Positions 43,499 through 53,118 of a DNA stretch of 64,000 nucleotides are shown here, piece after piece. Position numbers and translations under genes: made by a program. A model generated the notes under the pieces. It did no database searches. It saw only the letters and a list, made by a program, of their open reading frames with translations, and was not told the DNA's origin. The stretch's first letter is position 1. Every line of letters begins with the position of its first letter. Source of the DNA: Jiangella rhizosphaerae (GTDB lineage: Bacteria; Actinomycetota; Actinomycetes; Jiangellales; Jiangellaceae); the NCBI RefSeq assembly GCF_003579925.1, contig NZ_QUAL01000054.1:35831-99830 (forward strand). Reading direction: 5' to 3'.

Positions 43499-45079
43499 TC
43501 AGGCGGCGACAGGCTCCAGCTCGGCGTCGGTGACGTCGGGCGTCTCGGGCGCGGGGGTGGCCGGCTGGAAGCGGCGGAAGAGCACGACCCCGACCACCGC
43601 GAAGGCGATCATCGCGACCGAGCCGATGCTCGCCACCGTGTTCAGGCCGGTCATGAAGGCCTCGCGAGCGGCCTCCAGCAGCGGCGCCGCGACGTCACCG
43701 GGCAGCTGGGCGGCGGCCACGGAGGCACCGGCCAGCGAGTCCTGCGCGGCGGCGGTCAGCTCGGCCGGGGTGCCGTCGGGGATGGTCAGCTCGGAGCGGT
43801 AGACCGCGGTGCCCAGGCTGCCCAGGGCGGCGATGCCGAACGCGATGCCGAACTCGCCGCTGGTCTCGGAGACCGAGGCGGCGGAGCCGGCCTTCTCCGG
43901 CGGGGCGGAGCTGACGACGATGTCGGCGGTCAGGGCGGCGCCCGGGCCGAGGCCCACGGTGGCGACGATCAGGCCGCCGACGATCAGGCCGAGGCCGCCG
44001 GTGGCGCCCGCCTGGGTCATCACGAGCAGGCCGATTCCCGCGAGGGCCATTCCGCCGCCGATCACCCAGCCGGCACCGACCCGCTGGCTGAGCGCCGGGC
44101 CGAACATCGTCCCGCCGATCATCGCCACCGACGGCGGCACCAGCCACAGCCCGGCCTGCAGGGGGGACAGACCCTCGACCAGCTGCAGGTACTGGCTGAC
44201 GAAGAGGAAGATGCCGCCCATCGCGAAGCCGCCGACGGAGAAGATGCCCAGAGCGGAGGTGAAGCGCTTGTTCTGGAACAGCCGCAGGTCCAGCAGCGGG
44301 TCGGTCAGGCGCAGCTGCCGGCGGGCGAACGCCACGCCCACGGCGACACCGACGACGATGGCGACGATTGCGGTGACGCTGACGCCGTCCTTCGCCAGAT
44401 CCTTCAGGCCGTAGATGGCCGGCAGGATGGTGCCGAGCGACAGGCCCACGCTGACGAGGTCGAGCCGGCCGGCGTCGGGGTTGCGGTGCTCGGGCAGCAG
44501 GATCGGGCCGGTGGCCAGCAGTAGGACCATGACCGGCACGCCCAGCAGGAACACCGAGCCCCACCAGAACGCCTCCAGCAGCACCCCGCCGATGGCCGGG
44601 CCGAGCGCCGTCCCGCCCATGAAGCAGCTCATCCAGACCGCGATCGCGACGCCGCGCTGCTTCGGGTCCTTGAACATGTTGGTGATGAGGCCCAGCGTCG
44701 ACGGCATCAGCGTCGCGCCGGCGATGCCCAGGGCCGTCCGGGTGGCGATCAGCATCTCCGCGCTGGTGGCCCAGGCCGCCGCCACCGAGGCCGCGGCGAA
44801 GAAGACCGCACCGATCATCAGGAGCTTGCGCCGGCCGATCCGGTCGCCCAGGGTGCCCATGGTGATGAGGAACCCGGCCACCATGAAGCCGTAGATGTCG
44901 GTGATCCAGAGCAGCTGGGTGCTGGTCGGCTGCAGGTCGGCCGCCAGGTGCGGCAGAGCCAGGTAGAGCACGCTCATGTCGAGTGCGAGCAGCAGGGTGG
45001 GCAGGGCCAGAACGGCCAGGCCGATCCACTCGCGCTTGCCGGCTCGCTCCACGGGAGCCGAGGTGTCGATGGTCGTCAC
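43499..45079 (-). CDS. MFS multidrug transporter, DHA2 family (14 helices)
   Basis: 526 residues with about 14 hydrophobic helices. Family motifs are LALDMSVLYLALPHLAADLQ in helix 1, the motif-A loop GTLGDRIGRRKLL, and the antiporter motif C region GIAGATLMPSTLGLI. It resembles QacA/SmvA-type proton antiporters that export drugs or cations. GTG 45079 has AGAGGG about six bases upstream. A Crp-like palindrome lies 93 bp upstream, in the region shared with the divergent YCII gene. It ends at a strong hairpin. Confidence 0.93.
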   Translation of the reverse strand: MTTIDTSAPVERAGKREWIGLAVLALPTLLLALDMSVLYLALPHLAADLQPTSTQLLWITDIYGFMVAGFLITMGTLGDRIGRRKLLMIGAVFFAAASVAAAWATSAEMLIATRTALGIAGATLMPSTLGLITNMFKDPKQRGVAIAVWMSCFMGGTALGPAIGGVLLEAFWWGSVFLLGVPVMVLLLATGPILLPEHRNPDAGRLDLVSVGLSLGTILPAIYGLKDLAKDGVSVTAIVAIVVGVAVGVAFARRQLRLTDPLLDLRLFQNKRFTSALGIFSVGGFAMGGIFLFVSQYLQLVEGLSPLQAGLWLVPPSVAMIGGTMFGPALSQRVGAGWVIGGGMALAGIGLLVMTQAGATGGLGLIVGGLIVATVGLGPGAALTADIVVSSAPPEKAGSAASVSETSGEFGIAFGIAALGSLGTAVYRSELTIPDGTPAELTAAAQDSLAGASVAAAQLPGDVAAPLLEAAREAFMTGLNTVASIGSVAMIAFAVVGVVLFRRFQPATPAPETPDVTDAELEPVAA

Positions 45080-45171
45080 GGTGATCCCTCTCTCAGGTTC
45101 TTCTCGATCGCGCTGTCACCCGATACGTCGCGGTCGCGGAACGGATTTCGACATCAGCCGCGGATCGGTGT

Positions 45172-45191
45172 GATGTGACCTGGGTCACATC
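45172..45191. promoter_or_regulatory. Crp-type operator between MFS and YCII genes
   Basis: GATGTGACCTGGGTCACATC is a perfect 20-bp palindrome containing TGTGA-N6-TCACA, the Crp/GlxR consensus. It ends 23 bases before the YCII start and lies 93 bases upstream of the MFS start. Confidence 0.65.
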
Positions 45192-45214
45192 GAATTCGTG
45201 AGAGGGTGGACCCC

Positions 45215-45595
45215 GTGAAGTACCTGCTGCTCATCTACAACAACCCCGCCGCCGGGCCCGACCTCGACCCCGAGGCCCGCCTGCAGGGTCACGTGACGCT
45301 GTTCAAGGAGCTGAACGAGACCAAGACGGTGCTCAGCTCGGCCGCGCTCGGCGACACCGGCGTGCGGACGGTGCGCACCGCCGCGCACGGCGGCGCGCCC
45401 GCCGTCACCGACGGCCCGTTCCTGGAGGCCAAGGAGCTGCTCGCCGGCTACTACCTGGTCGACTGCGAGACGCCCGAGGAGGCGGCGGCCATCGCGGCCC
45501 GCATTCCGTGCGGCGCGGGCGGGGCGGTCGAGATCCGCCCGGTGAACGAGGCGGTCACCGACGCCGTCCGCGGCGACGCGCCGTACCGGATCTGA
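45215..45595 (+). CDS. YCII-related (DGPF) domain protein
   Basis: 126 residues, a small ferredoxin-like fold protein of the YCII superfamily. The DGPF motif is VTDGPFLEAKELLAGYYLVD, and the N-terminus is MKYLLLIYNNP. Such proteins often accompany ECF sigma factors of the SigJ/ECF41 type, but none is nearby. Function is unknown. GTG 45215 has GAGAGGG upstream, and GTG 45206 would place the site too close. A strong palindromic terminator follows. Confidence 0.85.
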   Translation: MKYLLLIYNNPAAGPDLDPEARLQGHVTLFKELNETKTVLSSAALGDTGVRTVRTAAHGGAPAVTDGPFLEAKELLAGYYLVDCETPEEAAAIAARIPCGAGGAVEIRPVNEAVTDAVRGDAPYRI

Positions 45596-45613
45596 CGACG
45601 TCACCAACGCGAG

Positions 45614-45649
45614 CGAGGGGTGGGCGGCCGCGCGGCCGCCCACCCCTCG
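45614..45649. terminator. Bidirectional palindromic terminator
   Basis: CGAGGGGTGGGCGGCCG (45614-45630) and CGGCCGCCCACCCCTCG (45633-45649) form a perfect 17-bp stem around CG. It lies between convergent YCII and LPXTG-protein genes. Confidence 0.85.
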
Positions 45650-45664
45650 TCATGCCGTCGTGCG

Positions 45665-47071
45665 TTACGCGACCGTGCCGCGGCGGTAGCGGTACAGCAG
45701 CGCCGCGCCGGCCATCAGGGCCGCACCCAGCGCCACCAGGAGGCCGGTGCTGCCGGCGCCGGTGTCGGGCAGGTCGTCGTCGGAGGTGGGCGACGGCGAC
45801 GGCGTCGGGTCCGTGGTCGGCTCCGCCGTCGGGCTCTCGGACGGCTCGTCCGTCGGCTCGTCGGTCGGCTCATCCGTGGGCTCGTCGGTCGGCTCATCCG
45901 TCGGTTCGTCGGTGGGCTCGTCGGTCGGTTCGTCGGTGGGCTCGTCCGTCGGCTCGTCGGTCGGGGTCGGCGTCGGAGTGGGCGTCTCGCAGTCGATCGG
46001 AGCGACCAGGTCGATGCCCTTGTGGACGAGGTCCTGCGGCGGGACGCCGTCGGCCCGGCTGGCGTGCACCACGTCGACCGGCACCCGGCCGCACTCGGCG
46101 GCACCGTCGTCGACGGCGTGCTTGTCGGGCGTCGACGCGATGCCCGGGCCCTCGACCCAGACGCCGTCGATGGTCACCGGCGCCCACGGGTGCTCGGCGA
46201 GGTTCTCGGTGCCCAGGAACGTCAGCGTGGTGCGGCCGGCGTCGTTGTTGTGGGCGATGACGAACGACTCGAGCTCGTCGGAGTACTGCCAGTCGGCCGA
46301 GAACGCGTTCGCCACGGAGAAGGCGCGGGAGTTCTCCGGCGAGATCGGCTGCCAGCCGTCGGCGGTGAACACCTCGGTACCGGTGGCGAACGTCGGGTCG
46401 GCCGAGCGCCACGCGAACTGGCCGGCGCCGTTGCTGGCCAGCGCGCCGGCGCCGGTGGTGTCGGTGAAGATCAGGTAGAACTTCCCGTCGAGGTAGACCG
46501 CGCTGGGCTGGCCCGCGCCGTAATCGTTGCCGGTGTCCTGCTGGTTCGCCGGCGTGATGATCGGCTGGTCGACCATGCGCTCCCAGCTGAGGCCGTCGGA
46601 GCTGCGGGCCACGCCGATCGTCGTGACGCCGTCGTTCACGGCAGCGCCGTAGTACATGTAGTAGGTGCCGTCGACCTTGACGACCGACGGGTCGCAGGTG
46701 TGCTGCCCGTCGAAGCTTCCGTCGCCGCGGCCCTCGAAGACGATGAGCGGGTCGCCGCCGCCCGGCGCGGTGAACGGCCCGTCGAGGCTCGGCGACTCCG
46801 CGTACAGGATGTCGTCGCCGGGCACGGCGCCCTGCGGGTCCTGTGCGCAGTACCACATGCGGTAGACGCCGTTCTCGGCGATGATCGTCGGCGCGTATTC
46901 GTAGGCAGCGTCGCCGCCGGTCAGCGGTGCGGAGTTGGGCCGGTGGTTCTCGGTCGTGAGCGGCTGGTCCTGTGCGCTCGCCGGTGCCGCCGCGGCGAGC
47001 ACGAGAGCGGCGCCGGAGGCCGCGGCCGCGAGTGCGACGACACCGCGGGTACGTATGGTGTGGTGCCTCAT
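45665..47071 (-). CDS. LPXTG-anchored secreted beta-propeller protein (GH43/GH32-like fold)
   Basis: 468 residues. Signal peptide (LAAAASGAALVLAAAAPASA). The domain from about 35 to 320 has repeated short blades (AYEYAPTIIAENGVYRMWYC, DPSVVKVDGTYYMYYGAA, QPSAVYLDGKFYLIFTD), like five-bladed arabinanase/levanase propellers. A (DEPT)n linker follows, then the sorting signal LPDTG, a hydrophobic helix and RYRR. It should be covalently attached to the wall by a housekeeping-type sortase. Whether it hydrolyses a polysaccharide is uncertain because the full catalytic triad cannot be assigned. ATG 47071 has GGGGA five bases upstream. Confidence 0.82.
   Translation of the reverse strand: MRHHTIRTRGVVALAAAASGAALVLAAAAPASAQDQPLTTENHRPNSAPLTGGDAAYEYAPTIIAENGVYRMWYCAQDPQGAVPGDDILYAESPSLDGPFTAPGGGDPLIVFEGRGDGSFDGQHTCDPSVVKVDGTYYMYYGAAVNDGVTTIGVARSSDGLSWERMVDQPIITPANQQDTGNDYGAGQPSAVYLDGKFYLIFTDTTGAGALASNGAGQFAWRSADPTFATGTEVFTADGWQPISPENSRAFSVANAFSADWQYSDELESFVIAHNNDAGRTTLTFLGTENLAEHPWAPVTIDGVWVEGPGIASTPDKHAVDDGAAECGRVPVDVVHASRADGVPPQDLVHKGIDLVAPIDCETPTPTPTPTDEPTDEPTDEPTDEPTDEPTDEPTDEPTDEPTDEPTDEPSESPTAEPTTDPTPSPSPTSDDDLPDTGAGSTGLLVALGAALMAGAALLYRYRRGTVA
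45841..45968 (-). repeat. 12-bp tandem repeat encoding Asp-Glu-Pro-Thr
   Basis: About ten degenerate 12-base units (minus-strand sense GACGAGCCGACC and synonymous variants) encode the DEPT spacer of the LPXTG protein. Codon wobble differs among units while the peptide stays constant. Confidence 0.85.
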
Positions 47072-47133
47072 CCAATTCCCCATGTTCATGTGCCCGCGCG
47101 CAGCACCCTAACAGGCCGCGCTGACCGCTGGGG

Positions 47134-48402
47134 TTACTGGAGGTCGTTCCAGGTGATGCGGAACGGTTGCGTGGTGTCGGCCTCGGCGCTGGTGCCGCCG
47201 AGGATGGCCAGCTCGTCGGGCTTGTGCCGCAGCACGGTGTCGACGTAGTCGCGCGCGGCCTCCTCGAGCCCGACGTCGCGGCCGAGGTTCTCGGAGAGGT
47301 ACCAGCGGTGCTCGAGCACCTCGTGGAAGATCTCCGGGCCTTCGAGCTTGCCACGCAGGTCGCGCGGGATGGCCCGCAGCACCGGCTCGTAGCTGTCGAG
47401 CACCCAGGCGTTGGCGACGATCTCCTCGTCCTCGCCCTGCTGCTCGGTGACGGCGGCGTAGGTGTCGAGGTCGTTGAGCAGCCGGCGGGCCTGGTTCTCC
47501 TGTGCGTCGATGCCGGTGAGGCGCAGCAGCCGGCGCGAGTGGTGCCCGGGGTCGACGACCTTCGGCTGGACGCGGATGGTGCGGCCGCCGATGTCGGTGA
47601 CGATGTCCAGCTCGTCGACGTCGAAGCCCAGGTCGTTGAGGCGGTCGACCCGGCGGGCGATGCGCCAGCGCTCGTTGACGTCGAACGCCTCCCACTCGGT
47701 CAGCTCGCTCCAGAGCGCTTCGTACCGCTCGACCACCTGGTCGCTGACGGCGATCGGGTCGACGCTCTCGTCGAGCTGGCCGGCGGCGAGGAGATCCATC
47801 ATCTCGCCGGCGATGTTCGTGCGGGCGGTGTCGAGGTCGTGCGCGCGCTGGCCGTCGCTGAGCGAGTTGTGCAGCTCGCCGGTCTCGGCGTCGACGAGGT
47901 ATGCGGCGAACGCGCCGGCGTCGCGGCGGAACAGCGTGTTGGACAGCGAGCAGTCGCCCCAGTAGAAGCCGGTGAGGTGCAGCCGGGCGATGAGGACGAC
48001 GAGGGCGTCGATGAGGCGGTCGACGGTGTCGCGGCGCATCATGCGCGCGAACAGGGCCCGGTACGGCAGCGAGAACTGCAGGTGCCGGGTGACGAGGACG
48101 GAGTCGAGCGGCTCGCCGCCGGGGGCCTCGCGCCCGCTGACGACGCCGACGGCCTGGACCGCGGGGACGTCGAGCCGGGCGAGGTCGCGCAGCATCTGGT
48201 ACTCGCGGTCGGCGAACGGCTTGACGATCTCTTTCAGCGCGTAGACGTTGCGGCCGAGCCGGGTGAAACGGACGACGTGCCGCGAGATGCCGCGGGGGAG
48301 CGCGACCAGGTACCACTCAGGCCACTGCTCCAGGGGCATGTCCCAGGGCAGGTCGAGGAGCGCCTGCTGCTCGCGCGGTGCGGCGAGGATCCGAAGCTCC
48401 AT
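47134..48402 (-). CDS. DUF4032 protein with kinase-like N-terminal fold
   Basis: 422 residues. The first half resembles lipopolysaccharide/choline kinase folds: ALKEI with a candidate ATP-binding Lys, the catalytic-loop-like HLTGFYWGDCSLSNTLF (Asp150), and YLVDAETGE in place of DFG. The second half (about 230-420) is the DUF4032 region (VQPKVVDPGHHSRRLLRLTG, FHEVLEHRWYLSENLGRD). Substrate and activity are unknown. ATG 48402 gives MELRILAAPRE. It lies on the same strand just after the MsiK-like ATPase gene (45 bp), a pairing that I recall in other actinobacteria. Confidence 0.82.
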   Translation of the reverse strand: MELRILAAPREQQALLDLPWDMPLEQWPEWYLVALPRGISRHVVRFTRLGRNVYALKEIVKPFADREYQMLRDLARLDVPAVQAVGVVSGREAPGGEPLDSVLVTRHLQFSLPYRALFARMMRRDTVDRLIDALVVLIARLHLTGFYWGDCSLSNTLFRRDAGAFAAYLVDAETGELHNSLSDGQRAHDLDTARTNIAGEMMDLLAAGQLDESVDPIAVSDQVVERYEALWSELTEWEAFDVNERWRIARRVDRLNDLGFDVDELDIVTDIGGRTIRVQPKVVDPGHHSRRLLRLTGIDAQENQARRLLNDLDTYAAVTEQQGEDEEIVANAWVLDSYEPVLRAIPRDLRGKLEGPEIFHEVLEHRWYLSENLGRDVGLEEAARDYVDTVLRHKPDELAILGGTSAEADTTQPFRITWNDLQ

Positions 48403-48446
48403 GGAGACATTGTCTCGCACGGAGCTCCGGACCCTCGTCCGGTCGA

Positions 48447-49568
<1,122 letters not shown>

Positions 49569-49704
49569 CGTTGCTTCCCTTCACCGGCAGGTACGTGCCG
49601 GACGATCCGTAGTGAAGTGGACGGGGTATGAAGTTGTCCCGCGAGTTACTGCCAGGTTGCGGGTGTTACGAGACACTATATGGCGGCACCCGATACGTCA
49701 CCCG

Positions 49705-49724
49705 GGCGTGACGTAGGTCACGCC
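49705..49724. promoter_or_regulatory. Crp-like palindrome between msiK and lacI
   Basis: GGCGTGA-CGTAGG-TCACGCC has perfect 7-bp arms and fits GTGA-N6-TCAC. It is in the 278-bp divergent region of the ATPase and LacI genes. The rest of that region holds no gene; AT-richer sequence near 49672-49682 (CACTATATGG) could be a -10 element. Confidence 0.55.
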
Positions 49725-49846
49725 GGTGTGCTCGTGGCCGCTGGCCGGGGCGGCCCGCGCGGTACCGTCCGTCGATGGAGGGCGCCGGAGGTGCAGCGGA
49801 GCCAGTGAGCCGACGTGCCTGGCCCGACACGCAGAAGGGTGGAACG

Positions 49847-50887
49847 GTGACCGTGCGGCTCAGCGACGTCGCCTCGCATGCCGGGGTCAGTGAGGCGACG
49901 GTCAGCCGGGTGCTCAACGCCAAGCCGGGCGTGGCGGCGCAGACCCGGCAGGCGGTGCTGGCGGCGCTCGACGTCCTCGGCTACGAGCGGCCGAGCCGGC
50001 TGCGCTCGACCAGCGCCGGGCTCATCGGGCTGATCGTGCCCGAGCTGGAGAACCCCGTGTTCCCCGCGTTCGTGCAGGTCATCGAGACCATCCTGGCGCA
50101 GCGCGAGTACACGCCGCTGCTGTGCACCCAGACGCCCGGTGGCGTCACGGAGGACGAGTACGTCGAGATGCTGGTCGACCGCGGCGTCGCCGGAATCCTG
50201 TTCGTCTCCGGACTGCACGCCGACAGCACGGCCAGCCCGGCGCGCTACCACCGGCTGCGTGAGCTGGGGCTGCCGATCGTCCTGGTCAACGGGTTCGTGC
50301 CCGGGCTGGGTGTGCCGTTCGTGTCGACCGACGACGTCGCGGCGGCCGAGCTCGCGGTACAGCACCTCGCCTCGCTCGGCCACCGCCGCATCGGCCTGGC
50401 CATCGGGCCGCGCCGGTTCGTCCCGGCGGCCCGCAAGATCGACGGGTTCAGCCGGGCGCTGCGCGGCGTGCCCGGCGCACCCGACCCGGACGGGCTGGTC
50501 GCGACGTCGTTCTTCACGGTCGAGGGCGGCCGGGCGTGCGCGGAGCAGCTGCTCGACGCCGGCTGCACGGCCATCGTCTGCGGCTCGGACCTCATGGCGC
50601 TGGGCGCCGTCCGGGCGGTCCGGCAGCGCGGTCTCACGGTGCCCGGCGACGTGTCCGTCATCGGCTACGACGACTCCCCGCTCATCCCGTTCACCGACCC
50701 GCCGCTGACGACCGTCCGGCAGGCGGTCCCGGCCATGGCGTCGGCGGCCGTCCAGGCGCTGCTGGAGCAGATCGCCGGTGTGCCCGCGGACCCGTCGGAA
50801 CTGCTGTTCACCCCCGAGCTGGTGGTGCGCGGGTCGACCGGCGCCGCGCCGCTTGGGGGCGGACAATCCGGGGTAAAGCACCCCTGA
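49847..50887 (+). CDS. LacI-family transcriptional regulator
   Basis: 346 residues. Helix-turn-helix and hinge (RLSDVASHAGVSEATVSRVL), then the effector-binding domain (GLIGLIVPELENPVFPAFVQ, VSVIGYDDSPLIPFTDPPLT). It is divergent from the msiK-like ATPase gene and may control it in response to a sugar. It is only distantly similar to the LacI protein at 18581. GTG 49847 is preceded by AAGGGTGG. No close copy of the CCGGT operator is seen in its own upstream region, consistent with a different regulon. Confidence 0.9.
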   Translation: MTVRLSDVASHAGVSEATVSRVLNAKPGVAAQTRQAVLAALDVLGYERPSRLRSTSAGLIGLIVPELENPVFPAFVQVIETILAQREYTPLLCTQTPGGVTEDEYVEMLVDRGVAGILFVSGLHADSTASPARYHRLRELGLPIVLVNGFVPGLGVPFVSTDDVAAAELAVQHLASLGHRRIGLAIGPRRFVPAARKIDGFSRALRGVPGAPDPDGLVATSFFTVEGGRACAEQLLDAGCTAIVCGSDLMALGAVRAVRQRGLTVPGDVSVIGYDDSPLIPFTDPPLTTVRQAVPAMASAAVQALLEQIAGVPADPSELLFTPELVVRGSTGAAPLGGGQSGVKHP

Positions 50888-50972
50888 CTGGCCAGAAGCC
50901 TTTCCGGATCGTCGCGAACGCCGTACGGTTCAAAGGCACCAGGAGTACTCCGAGCCGGCGAGGAGGCCCCCG

Positions 50973-51413
50973 ATGCGCATCTCCGACATCATCCGGACCA
51001 AGGGCAAGGCCGTCGTGACGGTGCCCCCAGACACCGACGTCCGTTCCCTGCTCACCGTTCTGGCCGAGAACCGCATCGGTGCGGTGGTGGTGTCCGGCGA
51101 CGGCACCGCGATCGAGGGCATCGTCTCCGAGCGCGACATCGTCCGGGCACTGGCCGCGCGCGGCGCCGCCGTCCTCTCCGAGCCGGTCTCGGCGATCATG
51201 ACGTCCGACGTCCAGACGTGCGCGCCGCACCAGCACGTCGACGAGCTGGCCGCGGCCATGACGCTGGGCCGGTTCCGGCACATGCCGGTGGTCACCGACG
51301 GCGGCGGGCTCGACGGCATCGTCAGCATCGGCGACGTCGTGAAGATCCGCATCACCGAGCTCGAGGTCGAGCGCGACTCCCTTTCGTCCTACATCCGCAC
51401 CGCCGCCACCTGA
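50973..51413 (+). CDS. Tandem CBS domain protein
   Basis: 146 residues made only of two CBS motifs (VPPDTDVRSLLTVLAENRIG with IVSERDIVRALA; CAPHQHVDELAAAMTLGRFR with IVSIGDVVKI). Such a Bateman module binds adenosine nucleotides and is expected to act as an energy sensor or regulator in the cytoplasm. No effector domain is fused. GAGGAGG lies six bases before ATG 50973. It stands alone after lacI. Confidence 0.92.
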   Translation: MRISDIIRTKGKAVVTVPPDTDVRSLLTVLAENRIGAVVVSGDGTAIEGIVSERDIVRALAARGAAVLSEPVSAIMTSDVQTCAPHQHVDELAAAMTLGRFRHMPVVTDGGGLDGIVSIGDVVKIRITELEVERDSLSSYIRTAAT

Positions 51414-51801
51414 CGGCGCATTCCGGCGGTGCGCCGGACTCGTCGTCATAGGACCCATCCCGCCCTCCACCGATCGGCCGATCTTTCCCGGCCTTTACCG
51501 GCAAATCGGTCAGCGTGTTCCCAGGTCCGGGCGCGTCGGCATGCACGACAAGTCGATGTCTGGAAGTCTTTGCCCGGCCGACTTTTGCGCGTGATCGTCA
51601 TGCGTTGTGAACAGCCGCGCATTCTCGGACGTGGTGGTTTTCGAGCCGCCACTTCCGATTGTGGGGACCGCCTGAAATCAAACCCGCAGTCGGAATGGTC
51701 ACATGCCCTCGTGACCGACGTCGGAGGGCCCGGTGCTCCCTCCTGGGGTGCCGGGTCCTTCGCGCTCGCGCCGGCGCGCGGCAGTGGACAATGGAACCCT
51801 G
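51414..51801. other. Gene-free interval between the CBS and MFS genes
   Basis: 388 bp with no convincing gene. It is slightly less GC-rich than its surroundings. A perfect palindrome GATCGGCCGATC lies at 51472-51483 and could mark the end of the CBS transcript. GACAAT near 51787 may be the -10 of a leaderless MFS transcript. I see no RNA gene or repeat. Confidence 0.5.
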
Positions 51802-53118
51802 ATGTCGACCTCCCGCCGCGCCTGGACCATCTGGGCCGTCGGCGTATCCGCGTACATCGTCGCGGTCATGCACCGCACCACGTTCGGGGTGGCGGGGCTG
51901 GACGCGGCCGGCCGCTTCGACGTGTCGGCCAGCGTGCTGGCCTCGTTCGTCGTCCTGCAGCTGGTGGTCTACGCCGGCCTGCAGATCCCGATCGGCCTGC
52001 TGCTCGACCGCGTCGGCGGACGGCGGCTGGTGGTCGCCGGTGCGCTGCTGATGGCCGCGGGGCAGGCCGTCCTGGCGTTCGCCGAGTCCGTGCCGCCCGC
52101 CGCGGCGGGCCGTGTGCTCGTCGGCATGGGTGACGCGCTGACGTTCGTCAGCGTGCTGCGTCTGGTCTCCGCCTGGTTCCCGCCCGGCCGGGTGCCGGTG
52201 ATGACGCAGCTCACCGGCCTGGTCGGGCAGGCAGGTCAGGTGCTGTCCGCGGTGCCGTTCGTCGCCGTCCTGCACGCCTACGGCTGGAGCGCGGCGTTCG
52301 GCTCGGCGGCCGCGACCGGCGTGCTGGTCTGCGTGCTGGCCGCCGCGGCGCTGCGCGACAGCCCGTCGGTGCGGGCCCAGCCGCTGGCGGACGGCTCGAT
52401 GCGTCACCTCGGCGCCGACCTCGTCACGGCGTGGCGCCACCCGGGCACCCGGCTGGGGTTGTGGACGCACTTCACGACCCAGTTCTCCGGCACCGTCTTC
52501 GCGCTGATGTGGGGGTTCCCGTTCCTCGTGTCCGCCGAGGGCCTCTCCGAGGCGGCGGCCGGAGCGCTGCTGACGCTCACCGTCGTCGCGGGCGTGGTCG
52601 CCGGCCCGATCATCGGCGTCATGGTGCAACGGCATCCGCTGCGGCGGTCGTGGCTGGTGCTGGGGATCGTGTTCGCGAACGCGGCCGCCTGGACCGCGGT
52701 CCTGCTGCTGCCCGGACGGGCGCCCGGCTGGCTGCTCGTGCTGCTGGTGCTGTCCATGGCGCTCAGCGGTCCCGGGTCGATGATCGGCTTCGACTTCGCC
52801 CGCACGTTCAACCCGCCGAACCGGCTGGGCACCGCGACCGGCATCGTCAATGTGGGCGGGTTCCTCGCCTCGCTGCTGACCATCCTCGCCGTCGGCCTGG
52901 TGCTCGACGCCCGCAGCGGTGGCGCGTCGTCGACCCAGTACGACCTGGGCGACTTCCGCGTGGCGATGTGCGTTCAGTACGTGATGTGGACGATCGGCCT
53001 GGTGGGAATCCTGCGCTCGCGCCGGCTGGCCCGGCGTCGCATGGCCGAGAGCGGCGTCGTCGTCCCGCCCATCCGCGACGTCATCGCCGCGCGTCGTCGT
53101 CGCCGGCGGGGGCGCTGA
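51802..53118 (+). CDS. MFS transporter (12 helices)
   Basis: 438 residues, about 12 membrane helices. The N-terminal helix is WTIWAVGVSAYIVAVMHRTT and the motif-A loop is LLLDRVGGRRLVVAG. The pattern resembles nitrate/nitrite or oxalate/formate-type MFS carriers, but the substrate is not assignable. ATG 51802 lacks a ribosome site; GACAAT nine bases upstream suggests leaderless translation. The C-terminal tail is very basic. Its end overlaps the convergent methyltransferase gene by 38 bp. Confidence 0.88.
   Translation: MSTSRRAWTIWAVGVSAYIVAVMHRTTFGVAGLDAAGRFDVSASVLASFVVLQLVVYAGLQIPIGLLLDRVGGRRLVVAGALLMAAGQAVLAFAESVPPAAAGRVLVGMGDALTFVSVLRLVSAWFPPGRVPVMTQLTGLVGQAGQVLSAVPFVAVLHAYGWSAAFGSAAATGVLVCVLAAAALRDSPSVRAQPLADGSMRHLGADLVTAWRHPGTRLGLWTHFTTQFSGTVFALMWGFPFLVSAEGLSEAAAGALLTLTVVAGVVAGPIIGVMVQRHPLRRSWLVLGIVFANAAAWTAVLLLPGRAPGWLLVLLVLSMALSGPGSMIGFDFARTFNPPNRLGTATGIVNVGGFLASLLTILAVGLVLDARSGGASSTQYDLGDFRVAMCVQYVMWTIGLVGILRSRRLARRRMAESGVVVPPIRDVIAARRRRRRGR

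Noticed and set aside
45841..45968. Regular 12-bp repeat array considered as a CRISPR-like array
   Set aside because: No unique spacers; the units are in frame and encode the DEPT stalk of a surface protein. No cas genes are present.
51429..52133. Open frame starting in the gap after the CBS gene and running into the MFS gene
   Set aside because: Arg/Gly/Pro-rich low-complexity translation in the wrong frame of a clear membrane transporter.
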